Assembly (NCBI GenBank): GCA_945910005.1
Contig: OX246746.1
Location: 12,688,563 to 12,752,562 of the forward strand
Length of the DNA: 64,000 nucleotides
Direction of reading: 5' to 3'
From: Isoperla grammatica
Taxonomy: Eukaryota; Arthropoda; Insecta; Plecoptera; Perlodidae
A model generated the notes under the pieces. It searched no databases. It saw nothing but the letters and a program-made list of their open reading frames with translations, and was not told the origin of the DNA. The position numbers and the translations under genes are program-made. Shown in pieces: positions 50,783 to 60,073 of this stretch (position 1 is its first letter; each line of letters begins with the position of its first letter).

Positions 50783-52968
50783 CAGCCTACCTGATATAAA
50801 CAAATGCACAATATGGTTTTTGTTTATCTTAAGCCAATCACAAGCAAGTTTTGCCACTTCATCTGAACTTTCTTTTCGAGTGGGAAAATGTCCAAACTTT
50901 GTTCCGTACAGTCCAAGAAATTTTATATCCAAATAGGCTTTGGTTATATCTTTTTTTTGTTGTATATCGTAAAACGGGTGCATGTTTCTAGCATGTTGAG
51001 CAGCAGTTAGTCTAAAATTCCCTGTATATACAACAGACTTCCAGTTTGCTTCAAATAAAAACCTGAAAATTGTAAATATTTGCATTTAGTGCTGGATCAA
51101 TGCTAGGCAACATCAGTCACTTATACCAGTACTGAATACCTAACAAAGGGTAGATATCTTAAGTACTACACAAATATTGGCTTTGCAACTAAAAATAATC
51201 ATTGTTATTTCCAACACATATTAATAAGGTACCATGCAAAATTATCATTTTTTGATCAGATCTCAAGAACGCCACACATAAATATTGAAAACGTAAAACC
51301 AGGGCTAACGAGGTAGCTAACGGGATAATCATCCAGACAAATATGTACATTATTAATTTTCCCTGCAGTTATGACATAGGCCTACCATTAGGCTACCTAA
51401 TAAATGGAATTTATAAATAATGAATGAATAGAATCAACATTGAAAATCCAACTTCAGACTTTGTGGATTAATTGGACCCCTATTTATAGTATAGTTTCAA
51501 AGATAAATGATCATTAGATAATTAAATTGGCTTACATCACAGATCCAGGACAGTATCCTGATGGAATAAGTGTGACAGTTAGCATCTTAACACAACCATC
51601 TTCTTTCTCTGTTACCCAAATATGATTTTCTGGGCCTATTGGCAGACCGACGATTTTGTGTGATACAGAAGAAAATCCATTGCGCTTCAGTACCAAACTA
51701 GTAACTAGACTGCAATATAGTTTTATATCGGGATACTGGTCTAGTCGATCTAGAAACTGTTGAGTACGTAGGCCTATGCCCGCCATATTATCTGAAAGAA
51801 AACACATTATCATATCAGTTCGTGATGACACATCTTCATAGTTGTTGAAGTTACTTTTCAAAATTAACTTTTAAAAGATTCGTCTGGGCATAAGGTAAAA
51901 TATTGGTCCATTGGTATAGAATTTTGATGGACATGCAGTGAGAGGCAGAAACAGGAAAAAGAAAAGGGATATTCCTTGCAACTGACCATAAAGCCAACTG
52001 TGAGAGGAACCGAATGAAAGCAAAGACTTAAGCCGGGTTCCCATGATTCCACTTCCAAGCAGGAGGGCAGGTTTTAGTTAAAATTAAAAACTTGCACCCT
52101 GAAAACCATGCGAGGATGCAAAAGTTTAGTAATGATGGATGTATGCTTGGAGTGCGTCATTGTGTGAGAGGGACAAGCGATATTTAGGAGGTACAGGTCA
52201 GTTTTTAGACACTTATTTAAGATTTATGCTACGTTTACAGCTACGCGTTGCGAGCGAAGCGAGGGCGCGAGCTCCAATCAGCGGCCGAGTTTGTAACTTC
52301 TTTGCATGAAACTCGGCCGCTGATTGGAGCTCACGCCCTCGCTTCGCTCGCAACGCGTAGCTGTAAACGTACCATTAGGCGTTAACAACGTTGAATCAAG
52401 CCAAAATTATGGCCTTCACACAACTTCTAAAATTCTTAGCCCAGCCAGTGAGAGGCAACGTTTTATAAACCCGCCCAATGATAGCGATCTTAAGTAAAAC
52501 TGTTAGGAAAATATGTGCTGGAACAAAATATTAATGAGTGTAAACTGTAAACCAACGTTTAGGTTAGGCCTGGGCCTAGGCCCTAGGCCTACTATATGTA
52601 ACAACCTCGATCATTCGTGTCCAACATCATTAGGCCTACATATCGCAACTTAAATAGGAAAAAGGTAGACAACTGATTAATTAACACCTCCCACAAAAGC
52701 GTATCTAGGCCCTAGCTTGCCAAGCGCCAACGGGCCGGAGTGCCCTGGGCTGCTAAAGGGCTAGGCCTAGGCTAGGCTTCCTACTAGGCCTAGGGCCTAG
52801 ATCTCGCTATAGACCTAGTAGGCCTATAGGTGCCTATAGGATGCCAGGGGTCTTCAGCCTACCTGTATCACAGTGTGTCAAGAAATATGCGGTACTCTCC
52901 AGGTTTGCACCATCAAATCGGTCGACCGAAATATCGACGAACTCATCAATGTGCCCGCAAAACGACAT
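48094..52968 (-). CDS. DCLRE1C: Artemis (DCLRE1C/SNM1C)-like MBL/beta-CASP protein with a degenerate active site
   Basis: Seven exons join in frame (52968-52863, 51791-51536, 51062-50791, 49761-49595, 49515-49429, 48866-48711, 48126-48094), giving about 358 residues. Every intron is GT-AG. Family: Artemis is the nuclear hairpin-opening and overhang-trimming nuclease of non-homologous end joining. This product follows human Artemis along the whole catalytic core: residues 12-21 ISVDRFDGAN, 113-121 SGYCPGSVM, 131-139 VVYTGNFRL, 163-169 AYLDIKF and 314-322 YSSHSSPQE. Kept: Asp16, His32, Asp36, Asp166 and His317. Changed: HxHxDH reads HCDTDN (32-37), the motif 3 His is Tyr115, and the motif 4 Asp is Asn136. 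The second-zinc motif IHACRHP reads IQVFRQR (259-265). The GHCPGSVM-type motif and the FRL after motif 4 favour Artemis over SNM1A or Apollo. The usual long C-terminal tail is absent. I infer a non-catalytic paralogue under constraint. The intron-exon joins are predicted, not observed. Confidence 0.85.
48711..48866 (-). CDS. DCLRE1C: Artemis-like exon 6
   Basis: 52 codons in phase 0, returning to the MBL domain. VMYSSHSSPQEIGSFIRFLR aligns with human CFSFHSSYSEIKDFLSYLC and keeps the motif C His (His317; human His319). PCVMPVNL matches the PNVIPVG segment. Acceptor TTTTTTACAG|AAT, donor TGCAAA|GTATGT. Confidence 0.87.
49429..49515 (-). CDS. DCLRE1C: Artemis-like exon 5
   Basis: 29 codons in phase 0. 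It starts with an acidic insertion (DIPESDENTNT) in place of the human segment that carries the last zinc-ligand Cys, then HVLRIEAGTLWWLG, aligned to HIISIKPSTMWFGE. Acceptor CCATAG|GAC, donor TCTGAG|GTGAGT. Confidence 0.82.
49595..49761 (-). CDS. DCLRE1C: Artemis-like exon 4
   Basis: Acceptor TATTATAG|AG. The join gives HIVHLFISEQDGYAHLI, collinear with human HVVWLNCKAAYGYEYLF without a gap. Human VHVN (a zinc-ligand His) corresponds to VRVP here, and IHACRHP corresponds to IQVFRQR. Donor CCTAGT|GTAAGC. The following intron is only 79 bp. Confidence 0.85.
49955..50059. repeat. (AAT)n microsatellite in Artemis-like intron 3
   Basis: AAT units with one ACCGGTA interruption. The array ends directly at the 5' end of a truncated LINE ORF. 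Confidence 0.95.
50060..50533 (+). mobile_element. 5'-truncated LINE 3' end, RLE-type C-terminus
   Basis: A frame without its own ATG runs from the AAT array to TAA at 50304-50306. It contains EKINRYKELSIEIKRLWKQN, then VTIIPLIISANGIVPRKL, and ends MQKAIILNTCRIVRKFLN. I recognise this as the last about 78 residues of polyproteins of non-LTR retrotransposons that carry a restriction-like endonuclease (R4/Dong- or R2-like), where 'EKYQDL..EI..LW', 'PVVIGALG' and 'LLGTARILRKVL' recur. About 175 bp of 3' UTR and a (GAA)n tail (50483-50533) follow. It lies antisense within intron 3 of the Artemis-like gene. The reverse transcriptase is not present. Confidence 0.65.
50659..50781. repeat. (AAT)n microsatellite next to the exon 3 donor
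   Basis: About 40 AAT units, nearly pure; on the gene's sense strand it reads (ATT)n and starts about 10 nt after the GT of the splice donor. Confidence 0.95.
50791..51062 (-). CDS. DCLRE1C: Artemis-like exon 3
   Basis: Acceptor TTTTCAG|G. It encodes FLFEANWKSVVYTGNFRL (the motif 4 Asp is Asn136), then the start of the beta-CASP domain with AYLDIKF (motif A Asp166 kept) and FPTRKESSDEV, aligned to IPSREECLSGV. It ends HIVHLFIS at donor TCAG|GTAGGC, with an (ATT)n array about 10 nt into the intron. Confidence 0.88.
51536..51791 (-). CDS. DCLRE1C: Artemis-like exon 2
   Basis: Acceptor TTTCTTTCAG|AT. The first codon completes Asp36, so the junction reads HCDTDNMAGIGL, aligned to HCHKDHMKGL of human Artemis. 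The exon includes KLYCSLVTSLVL (human VYLYCSPVTKELL) and ends in LIPSGYCPGSVM, where the motif 3 His is Tyr115. The donor is GAT|GTAAG. Confidence 0.88.
52227..52374. mobile_element. Near-perfect palindromic MITE, family C (Harbinger-like)
   Basis: The arms of about 65 bp start TGCTACGTTTACAGCTACGC and end GCGTAGCTGTAAACGTACCA, with about two mismatches between them. TTA lies on both sides (52224-52226 and 52375-52377), which fits the 3-bp TWA duplication of PIF/Harbinger elements. Each arm has a CCAATCAGCGGCC motif and CGAGCGAAGCGAGGGCG. It sits in intron 1 of the Artemis-like gene. A second copy begins at 63937, preceded by TAA. Confidence 0.85.
52863..52968 (-). CDS. DCLRE1C: Artemis-like exon 1
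   Basis: ATG at 52968, then 35 codons plus one base. It carries the N-terminal strand with the motif 1 Asp (ISVDRFD), then AYFLTHCDT, the start of the metal motif. The donor is GATACAG|GTAGGC. The length to the motif equals that in human Artemis minus one residue, which supports this start. Confidence 0.85.
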
Positions 52969-53261
52969 CGTGGTAAACCAAAGTAGGCCTACTGGAGGTA
53001 ACTTGGAAGTTTATCCGATCGCACGCTGCCGGTTTCAAGTTTCAACTGTGACAACTGATTGGCGCGCTCACCGCCACCTACAGCTAATGGGAGCGATATT
53101 TTTTCAAAGCACTTTTTTGAAAGATACTCCCGTTATGCTCCCGTTATTTCCGTTAATTACTTTGATTTCCTATTCAAATTTTTTGCACGAAGTACGTTCA
53201 TTAGATACATTTTATTTTAGTATGTTAATTGGCTTATCATCAACATATTTATCCAATTATA
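52969..53261. promoter_or_regulatory. Region upstream of the Artemis-like start
   Basis: About 300 bp between the ATG and a long ATT array. It contains AGGCCT and a GC-richer segment around 52990-53090, with no clear TATA box. It is a likely place for the promoter by position only. Confidence 0.3.
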
Positions 53262-53281
53262 TTATTATAATTATAATTATA

Positions 53282-53367
<86 letters not shown>

Positions 53368-53395
53368 CATTATTATTATTTGATTATTATTATTA

Positions 53396-53448
<53 letters not shown>

Positions 53449-53458
53449 TATTATTAAT
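53262..53458. repeat. (ATT)n microsatellite with interruptions
   Basis: A long ATT array with ATC and TGATT interruptions near 53366-53400; frames through it encode poly-Ile or poly-Asn artefacts. Confidence 0.95.
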
Positions 53459-53498
53459 AGGACTATAATATATACGTAAAGATTCACATGCTAGGATG

Positions 53499-53600
53499 CA
53501 GTGGCGTATCCAGGAATTCACAATGGGTAGGGGGGTTCGAGGTAGCCCCAGATGCCGGAGGACAGGACTCTTAAAAGGGGGATGTGATTTGTATGGGAGA
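53499..53600 (+). mobile_element. hAT-like element terminus
   Basis: CAGTGGCGTATCCAGGAATT is a typical hAT 5' terminus, followed by a G-rich stretch (GGGTAGGGGGGTTCGAGG) usual in such elements. No matching right end was found nearby; the right limit is approximate. Confidence 0.5.
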
Positions 53601-53967
53601 AACTTGGCTGCAACCATTTCAAGAACACACCATTAGGCCTATATAGTTATAATTAGTAGAAACTACCTACCATTCTATAAAGAGAATGGAAAGGGAGGAG
53701 ATGTCAGCATTGTATACCAGACAATGCAGTCTGCTAGATTTCATTGGAAGAGATGACATTTAGGGCAACATTCGTTAATATCAAGTGGTTTATCGTTCCC
53801 TTTCTTAAGCGCTTGTAGTCAGTGTCAGCTGTTCAGTCCTACTTTTACTATTAGTATATTATAATATATTAATATTATGATATGAATATGATATGATCTT
53901 TATTGTTGAGGTTTAAGTATTACACTTTTTAATTATATTGATTACAATATTGAAGCATTTCTGATAC

Positions 53968-54041
<74 letters not shown>

Positions 54042-54072
54042 GATTTTTTAGATTTTGTTGGTTGCAATATGT
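53601..54072. other. Non-coding stretch with a (TA)n tract
   Basis: A (TA)n tract at about 53972-54040 borders the inverted-repeat element that follows. Nothing else recognised. Confidence 0.55.
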
Positions 54073-54510
54073 AAAGTAAGGATACATTTTACGGTTTAAC
54101 CAATCCAAATTTTTATTTAAAATGATACTTCAACGTTTCGACGACTTTAGCGTCGTCTTTTTCAAGACATACAAACATAAAAAACAAATAAATAAAAAAC
54201 CACAACAACCAAAAAACACTTGCATATAAAATGGAAAACACTGCCACAGCGACACATCACTGCGTAGCTCTAGCAAGCTCTTTGAATCTGCTTCTGGTTA
54301 TGGGTCCCCCCTGAGACACTGCTGGAACTCTTTGGTCAGCAACAGGCTGATTGATGGCTGGAAACACCTGCTGGACTTTAAGGTTAGCCACAATCGGTTT
54401 CCAAGCCGAAGGTAGTCTTGAAAAAGACGACGCTAAAGTCGTCGAAACGTTGAAGTATCATTTTAAATAAAAATTTGGATTGGTTAAACCGTAAAATGTA
54501 TCCTTACTTT
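54073..54510 (-). mobile_element. Retroelement 3' end with 96-bp inverted terminal repeats
   Basis: The arms 54073-54168 and 54415-54510 are near-perfect inverted copies. At the inner end of each, reading outward, is CTTGAAAAAGACGACGCTAA and then AGTCGTCGAAACGTTG: a 6-bp stem hairpin followed by GAAAC. Between the arms a minus-strand frame ends at a TGA (54259-54257) with VSQGGPITRSRFKELARATQ, a tail resembling the GPxTRSR ends of some retrotransposon polyproteins. An internal ORF end plus inverted terminal copies fits a Penelope-like element, whose copies are often inverted, but no reverse transcriptase or GIY-YIG domain is visible. Confidence 0.5.
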
Positions 54511-55831
54511 ATATATATATATATTAAGATGCGAAAGCTTTCGTGGCCCGGGTTAATGGGTTAGCCCTAATGTAAATACATTAATAACATATATTTGATT
54601 TTTTTTAATTTTCTTTTGTTGCAAAGTGTATTCAAAATTCAAATAAAACATTCGAAATGTTTACTTTATATTGAAAATAAGCGTACGTAAAGATAGGTTT
54701 CACAGTGAAAATGTTGTCCACACAGACTTTAAGACATAATGCATAAGGTTTTAAGATGTTGTTTTTAGGGCTCTGGTTCACATAGTTTCATTTTGTTCAA
54801 GATATGCCTAGTAAAGTAAAGTACTTTGTAACGTTTTATTCTCAGTTAAGACATCATTTTGATACAATAGAAATTTATTAAAATTTGTATTATCCATAAC
54901 TAATTGTAATAGCCTTGTTTACCACAATTCCGGCACATCTTACAATAAATTCGTAAGTATTATTAAAGAAGATGGTCCGTTGACTTGAGATTTTAGTAAC
55001 TTGTTTTAAAATGTAAGTGTAAAGTTGGACATTGCTCAACTTACGCATAAAAACAACGTCTTAAAACTAAAACTTTGTATGAACGCCAGTACGTGTTTCC
55101 AATGATCCAACTTTACGTCTGATGTCTTAAAAATCTGTGTGGACCAGCCTTTAGATAACGTAGATTTTTAAATGATGTACATTTTCGTGGACCATTTTTA
55201 TTTTAATCAAGTTTTACGGTCAAGCACCACGTATTGTAAACAATTATTTATTTAAATAACCCTATACGTTTCCAAAGGATTACATCTTTCATTCTTAGGA
55301 GACAACAACAAATTAAAAATCCATAGAAACATGACAATATATAAAATAGGTAACTAGAAAAACCCAAATCAATACCAAACACGGTTTACAAGAGAATTCC
55401 GCACAATGATCAAGTATGTAGATGTAGTCTCACTCAACGATTGTATCCTCAAGACAGCCTTTAGAACTATATTATACCATGCCCCCCCCCCCCCCCCCCC
55501 TGTAATGAGCGTGATTTCCATGATCGAATCTATATTTATTTCTAAATATTAAAATATGCTTTTGTATTCTGTAACTTATAGTAGAGTGAAAAACAAAATT
55601 CCAGGGAGTTGCCTGTTATCTCCATAGCTTATCTCTTGAAGTCACGCCACACATGTTTCATCTCGCTCTCTGTTGTTTCGTTACCGCTTTGTGTAGAGGG
55701 CGACACTGCCGGAATGTTTACGAGCTATCGCAGATTCGCAGCCCTCCACTCTTGATCCAGAAGCCCACTCCACTCTTGAGCCGAGAAGTTGATCATCTCC
55801 AGCCAAGCTCTCATTGTAGGGTACCTACACA
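54511..55831. other. Non-coding stretch with a C19 tract
   Basis: A C19 homopolymer lies at 55482-55500. No exon recognised; the frame at 55653-55856 (+) is unremarkable. Confidence 0.5.
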
Positions 55832-57022
55832 TAGGGTTGCCATGTTGTGGTGGTAAAAAGAGGACATTTTGCTAAAGAGTGGTATACTCAGGGATTGATG
55901 CATATAGTGGGTCAGGGAGGGGTGAAACCCAAGTGTACAGGCTGATGTAGATAAGCTTGTAGTGGGCTAGTGAGAGAAATGTGTTTTCGTAGCCTGAGGT
56001 GATCGCAGCTCGCAGTTAAACCCATAGTAGGTGTATGGCTGATGTAGGTAAGCTTGTAGTGGGCTAGTGAGAGAAATGTGTTTTCGTAGCCTGAGGTGAT
56101 CCCAGCTCGCAGTAAAACCCATTATAGGTGTACAGGCTGATGTAGATAAGCTTGTAGTGGGCTAGTGAGAGAAATGTGTTTTCGTAGCCTGAGGTGATCC
56201 CAGCTCGCAGTAAAACCCATTATAGGTGTACAGGCTGATGTAGATAAGCTTGTAGTGGGCTAGTGAGAGAAATGTGTTTTCGTAGCCTGAGGTGATCGCA
56301 GCTCGCAGTGAAACCCATTATAGGTGTACAGGCTGATGTAGATAAGCTTGTAGTGGGCTAGTGAGAGAAATGTGTTTTCGTAGCCTGAGGTGATCCCATG
56401 AGGTGATCCCAGCTCGCAGTAAAACCCATTATAGGTGTACAGGCTGATGAGATAAGCTTGTAGTGGGCTAGTGAGAGAAATGTGTTTTCGTAGCCTGAGG
56501 TGATCGCAGCTCGCAGTTAAACCCATAGTAGGTGTACAGGCTGATGTAGGTAAGCTTGTAGTGGGCTAGTGAGAGAAATGTGTTTTCGTAGCCTGAGGTG
56601 ATCGCAGCTCGCAGTGAAACCCATAATAGGTGTAAAGCCTGGTGTAGATAAGCTTGATCCTACAATCCGTTATCTGTGCTTCTAGGCCTATATACATGTT
56701 TTAAAATTATAAGAATCGTTTTTGTAGGTAGGACCCCCTCACCTGGGGGGAGGGGGTAAAGCCCCAAAATTCCCTTCGGTATGCCACTGAAAATAATGAT
56801 ACCATTTATTCTTAAAGAAGTGTTGTAAGGGACCTGAGGCCTAAATGCGACTAATCGAATGGTGAACATGACACCTGCATTTTTCGTGAAAAAGACGCGA
56901 TCGGACCAAAGTAAACCAAAAACCCGGACATTTCATGCTTTTATTAAAAAGCCGCCCGGACGCATGAAGAGCATACGAAAAAGAGGACATGTCCGAGTTT
57001 AACCGGTCAAATGGCAACCCTA
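55832..57022. mobile_element. hAT-like element with TAGGGTTGCCA termini
   Basis: The left end reads TAGGGTTGCCATG and the right end ATGGCAACCCTA. Both ends share subterminal AAAAAGAGGACAT, and GGACATTTCATG and CCGGACGC-like pieces lie near the right end. The flanks CCTACACA (55824-55831) and CTGACACA (57023-57030) agree at 6 of 8 positions, a possible 8-bp target duplication. It contains the 98-bp tandem array and, at about 56795, a CAGTGGCATACC terminus (minus strand) of another hAT-like fragment. No transposase. Confidence 0.6.
55935..56655. repeat. 98-bp minisatellite, about 7.3 copies
   Basis: GGCTGATGTAGATAAGCTTG recurs with starts at 55941, 56038, 56136, 56234, 56332, 56443 and 56540, a spacing of 97-98 bp. 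The one longer interval (111) comes from a short internal duplication of TGAGGTGATCCCA. Each unit contains GTGAGAGAAATGTGTTTTCG and GATC(G/C)CAGCTCGCAGT. Copies are nearly identical, so the expansion is recent. Confidence 0.92.
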
Positions 57023-58387
57023 CTGACACAGCTATCTAGACTCATGCTCTTATATTCTAAATTAGTGATAGAATTTAGTTTTACTTTCAATGATGTTCCT
57101 TATTGAGTTTACGTAATACTATGATACCTAATGATTATTGCGAGTGAGATATTCATTATTCACAATTCCCTTTTTCCCTCAATTTAACTGTTAAAGAATG
57201 GGATTCTGTACCCACACTGTCGACTTTCCAATAGTGGACTTTCCGCTATAATAGGCTACACTTGTTTACTCGTGTGCCTAGCTTTAACTGACTTTCTGCA
57301 GGCTGACTTTCCGTACCTACATGTTCTACCCTGACTTTCCGAGGCATTCAGCTGAGTTTTTGCAGGTCAACTTTACGGGTACCCGTGGAGCATGATAGCA
57401 TAGTAACAGGTGTGATGACGTAGATTGTACTTGTGACCTTTATCAGTCTTTTGTTTCGTCTGTAGATGTGGCCACGTCATCGCCTGCTGGGTGACTCGCC
57501 TGGCGCTGTTGCTGACTAGTCCCATATCCCTCGCAACAACATAGCCTCTACGTATCTGACAGGTAATTGCTATCTATTTTTTTAAATATGTATTTGTTTG
57601 ATTCCAGCATCTTTCACAACGTAATACTGTAATTAAAACATTAAATAATTAATTTTATAATTTTTTTATAATTGTGGCTGGGAATACATTTTTCCCAGTT
57701 AATTTTTGACATGGGTACATCTGAAGGCAAATAATGATTTTTTAGTCAAAAGCAGTGCCATCAAATATATTGTAGTAGCCTATATATATATACACGTTGC
57801 ATATTTTATTTTAACAATTAATTGAAATTATAATTTCCTAGAGCTTTATCTGATTTAAGTTCACAAATTTAACTTAAAATTATGCTACAGTGGGTCCGTG
57901 CCTTGGTTGAGAACAAGAAAATCAGTCGATCTTTCGTCAATCTAGGCATTTCACAAATGATGTACAGTGTACACTCCCACTACCTGGCTAGCACAAACAT
58001 GAGACAAAATCCTCGAAATTATTACTGGAAGCCCTAACAGAAGTTCAACCTTGCACACATTTCTTGTAAACCCAACATCTAGTCAAATAAAAGGCGTCCA
58101 CACAACAATCTAACGATTACTTTTGATTACTTTTTGGCAGTTCGGACCCAACAAATTATCGTGACCCACGCAGCATACAAGTTGTTGCAAATTGAATACT
58201 GCCATTCAAAATTCAGTTATCTGAGTACAATAATCTTGAAAACAACCCGAACCACAAATCGAACCCTGGCAATTGCATTGGAAGCTGAATAACCTCGTGT
58301 GTAAACTTTGTCCGAGGCAAAGCTGAGAACGCTACAGGGCAATTGTTTTACAGCAAGATGATAATAAGTTGTTTGTACACCCCGAGT
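57023..58387. other. Non-coding stretch with clustered GACTTTCC motifs
   Basis: Between 57215 and 57375 the decamer CTGACTTTCCG and close variants recur about six times. An exon-like donor CTGACAG|GTAATTG at about 57558-57567 follows a CG-containing segment and could end a 5' exon of UBE2H, but no coding match was seen. The rest is AT-rich. Confidence 0.4.
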
Positions 58388-58419
58388 GCAACCGCAGTTT
58401 CCTTGGAAACTGCGGTTGC
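58388..58419. repeat. Perfect 15-bp hairpin palindrome
   Basis: GCAACCGCAGTTTCC and its exact complement are separated by two T residues. It sits 5' of the LINE fragment, next to a tandem duplication of TAATGGAAAAGGTAGTA (58421-58454). Confidence 0.9.
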
Positions 58420-58436
58420 CTAATGGAAAAGGTAGT

Positions 58437-59846
58437 ATAATGGAAAAGGTAGTAGCAAATTATGTTAGGGAGGTGTTGGAGGGGGAGGGATGGTTGGTAG
58501 ATAGCCAGCATGGGTTTAGGGAAGGGTATTCTTGCGAGACGCAATTAATAGGTCTTGTTCAGGACATAGGGGAGGCCCTAGATAAGGGGGAGGAGGTTGA
58601 TGCAGTTTTCCTTGATTTTGAAAAGGCTTTTGATAAAGTGTCTCATGGGATTTTGATGAGAAAAGTTGATAGTGTGATTGCAGATAAAGAGGTTGTAAGG
58701 TGGATGGGAGATTTTCTAGCAAATGGTCGCAGAGGGTAAGGGTGGGGGATAGCGTATCAACCACTATTGAAGTCACATCCGGGGTGCCGCAGGGGTCGGT
58801 GCTGGGACCACTGTTATTTATAATGTTTATTAATGATATAGGAAGGGATATTGAGTCAAGATTAAGGTTGTTTGCTGATGATTGCGTCTTGTATAGGGTG
58901 ATTAAGGGGGTGGAGGATGCTAAGTTGTTGCAGGATGATTTGAACAGGATAAGAGGAGTGGGTTGATGTTAATAGGATGGGTTTGAATGCGGGAAAGTGC
59001 AAAGTGGTTGGGTTCACGCGTTAATTAAAAGGGGATGTGAGAGAGTATTTTCTTGAGGGGGTAGTTCTAGAAAAGGTAAAGAAGTATAAGTATTTGGGAA
59101 TTGAATTGGCCGAAGATTTGGGATGGGGGGACCAGGTGCAGGAAAGTGTAAGAAAGGGATATAGAAACTTAGGGTTTGTTATGAGAAATTTGAAGGGAGC
59201 TAGTAGGGAGGTAAAGGATATGGCTTACAAGACAGTGGTACGGCCTATATTGGAATATGGTGGTGCGGTGTGGGATCCATATAGGAAGGGGGAGGTCATG
59301 GAATTAGAGAAGGTGCAGCGTAGGGCGGCAAGGAAGGTTACAGGACAAGTTAGGAGATGGAGGTATGTGGAAGATAGGTTAGGGAATGTGGTAAGGGCTT
59401 ATGATAGTGTTACAGCAATGATGGGGGAGCTGGGTTGGGAGTCCTTAGAGGAGAGACGGAGGAGTGATAGGATGTGTAATTTATATAGAGCAGCTAGGGG
59501 GAAAGGAGGGTGGGGGGAAATCCAGAGCAGGTTGCAAGAAGGAGTTTATAAACTCCCAATTATGATCCCCCCTCCCTCTATATATAGAGGGAGGGAAGTT
59601 TCAGCGTCGGGTAGTGAGAAGTGATCTGGGTATAGGTTTGGTTTTGTTGAGAGAACGGTAAGGGAATGGAATGAGTTACCCGAGGAGGTTGTTGAGAGCG
59701 AGTCAGTAAGGGAATTTAGAAATAGATTGACGATAAGGAGGTGGTGAGGGAGGGGGGGGGGGAGGGGGGAGGTTTGGATAGGTTGCCACCGGGTAGTTGT
59801 GGCCCATTTGCAGCCTTTAAGTCTTTAATCTAATCTAATCTAATAG
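58437..59846 (+). mobile_element. 5'-truncated, mutated LINE with reverse-transcriptase motifs
   Basis: Three frames together carry a non-LTR reverse transcriptase: FLDFEKAFDKVSHG (motif A, about 58606), SGVPQGSVLGPLLF (motif B, about 58770), and FADD (catalytic motif C, 58871-58882). The thumb and C-terminal part is of CR1/Jockey type (VVRPILEYGGAVWDP, LEKVQRRAARKVTG, LGWESLEERRRSD, REWNELPEEV). Frame changes at about 58735 and 58960-59037 and an in-frame TGA at 59622-59624 make it inactive. It ends in a (TCTAA)n tail at 59825-59846. The endonuclease and the N-terminal part of the RT are missing. It inserted in the + orientation upstream of the first visible UBE2H exon. Confidence 0.88.
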
Positions 59847-60073
59847 TGATGTTCAATCTTGATCTTATACCAGGTGCTACGTATGTCAACACTGCCAATA
59901 GGTGCCGCGGGCTAGGACCAATATTATTTGCTGCCAAGTGCCAAGAGTGCATCTTGATCTGGAACAGACTGTACTTGCTATACATAATATTATGTATTCA
60001 TATAGCCTAGTAGTGCAGTGTGATCTCTTGATGAACGTGTACAAACACAGATTCTTACGAGTAAATCTTTCAG
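59847..60073. other. Intron end before the UBE2H exon
   Basis: No coding match. It ends in the pyrimidine-rich acceptor AAATCTTTCAG at 60073. Confidence 0.6.

Noticed and set aside
50453..51085. A single 210-codon minus-strand ORF over Artemis-like exon 3
   Set aside because: Only 50791-51062 is coding. The poly-Tyr/Ser part is read-through of (ATT)n and (CTT)n arrays past a good splice donor.
52841..53383. 180-codon plus-strand ORF upstream of the Artemis-like start
   Set aside because: It is antisense to exon 1 and then runs into the (ATT)n array; no motif of its own.
54073..54510. An intact hammerhead ribozyme
   Set aside because: The hairpin followed by GAAAC fits part of the fold, but the CUGAUGA box is not present, so catalysis is not supported.
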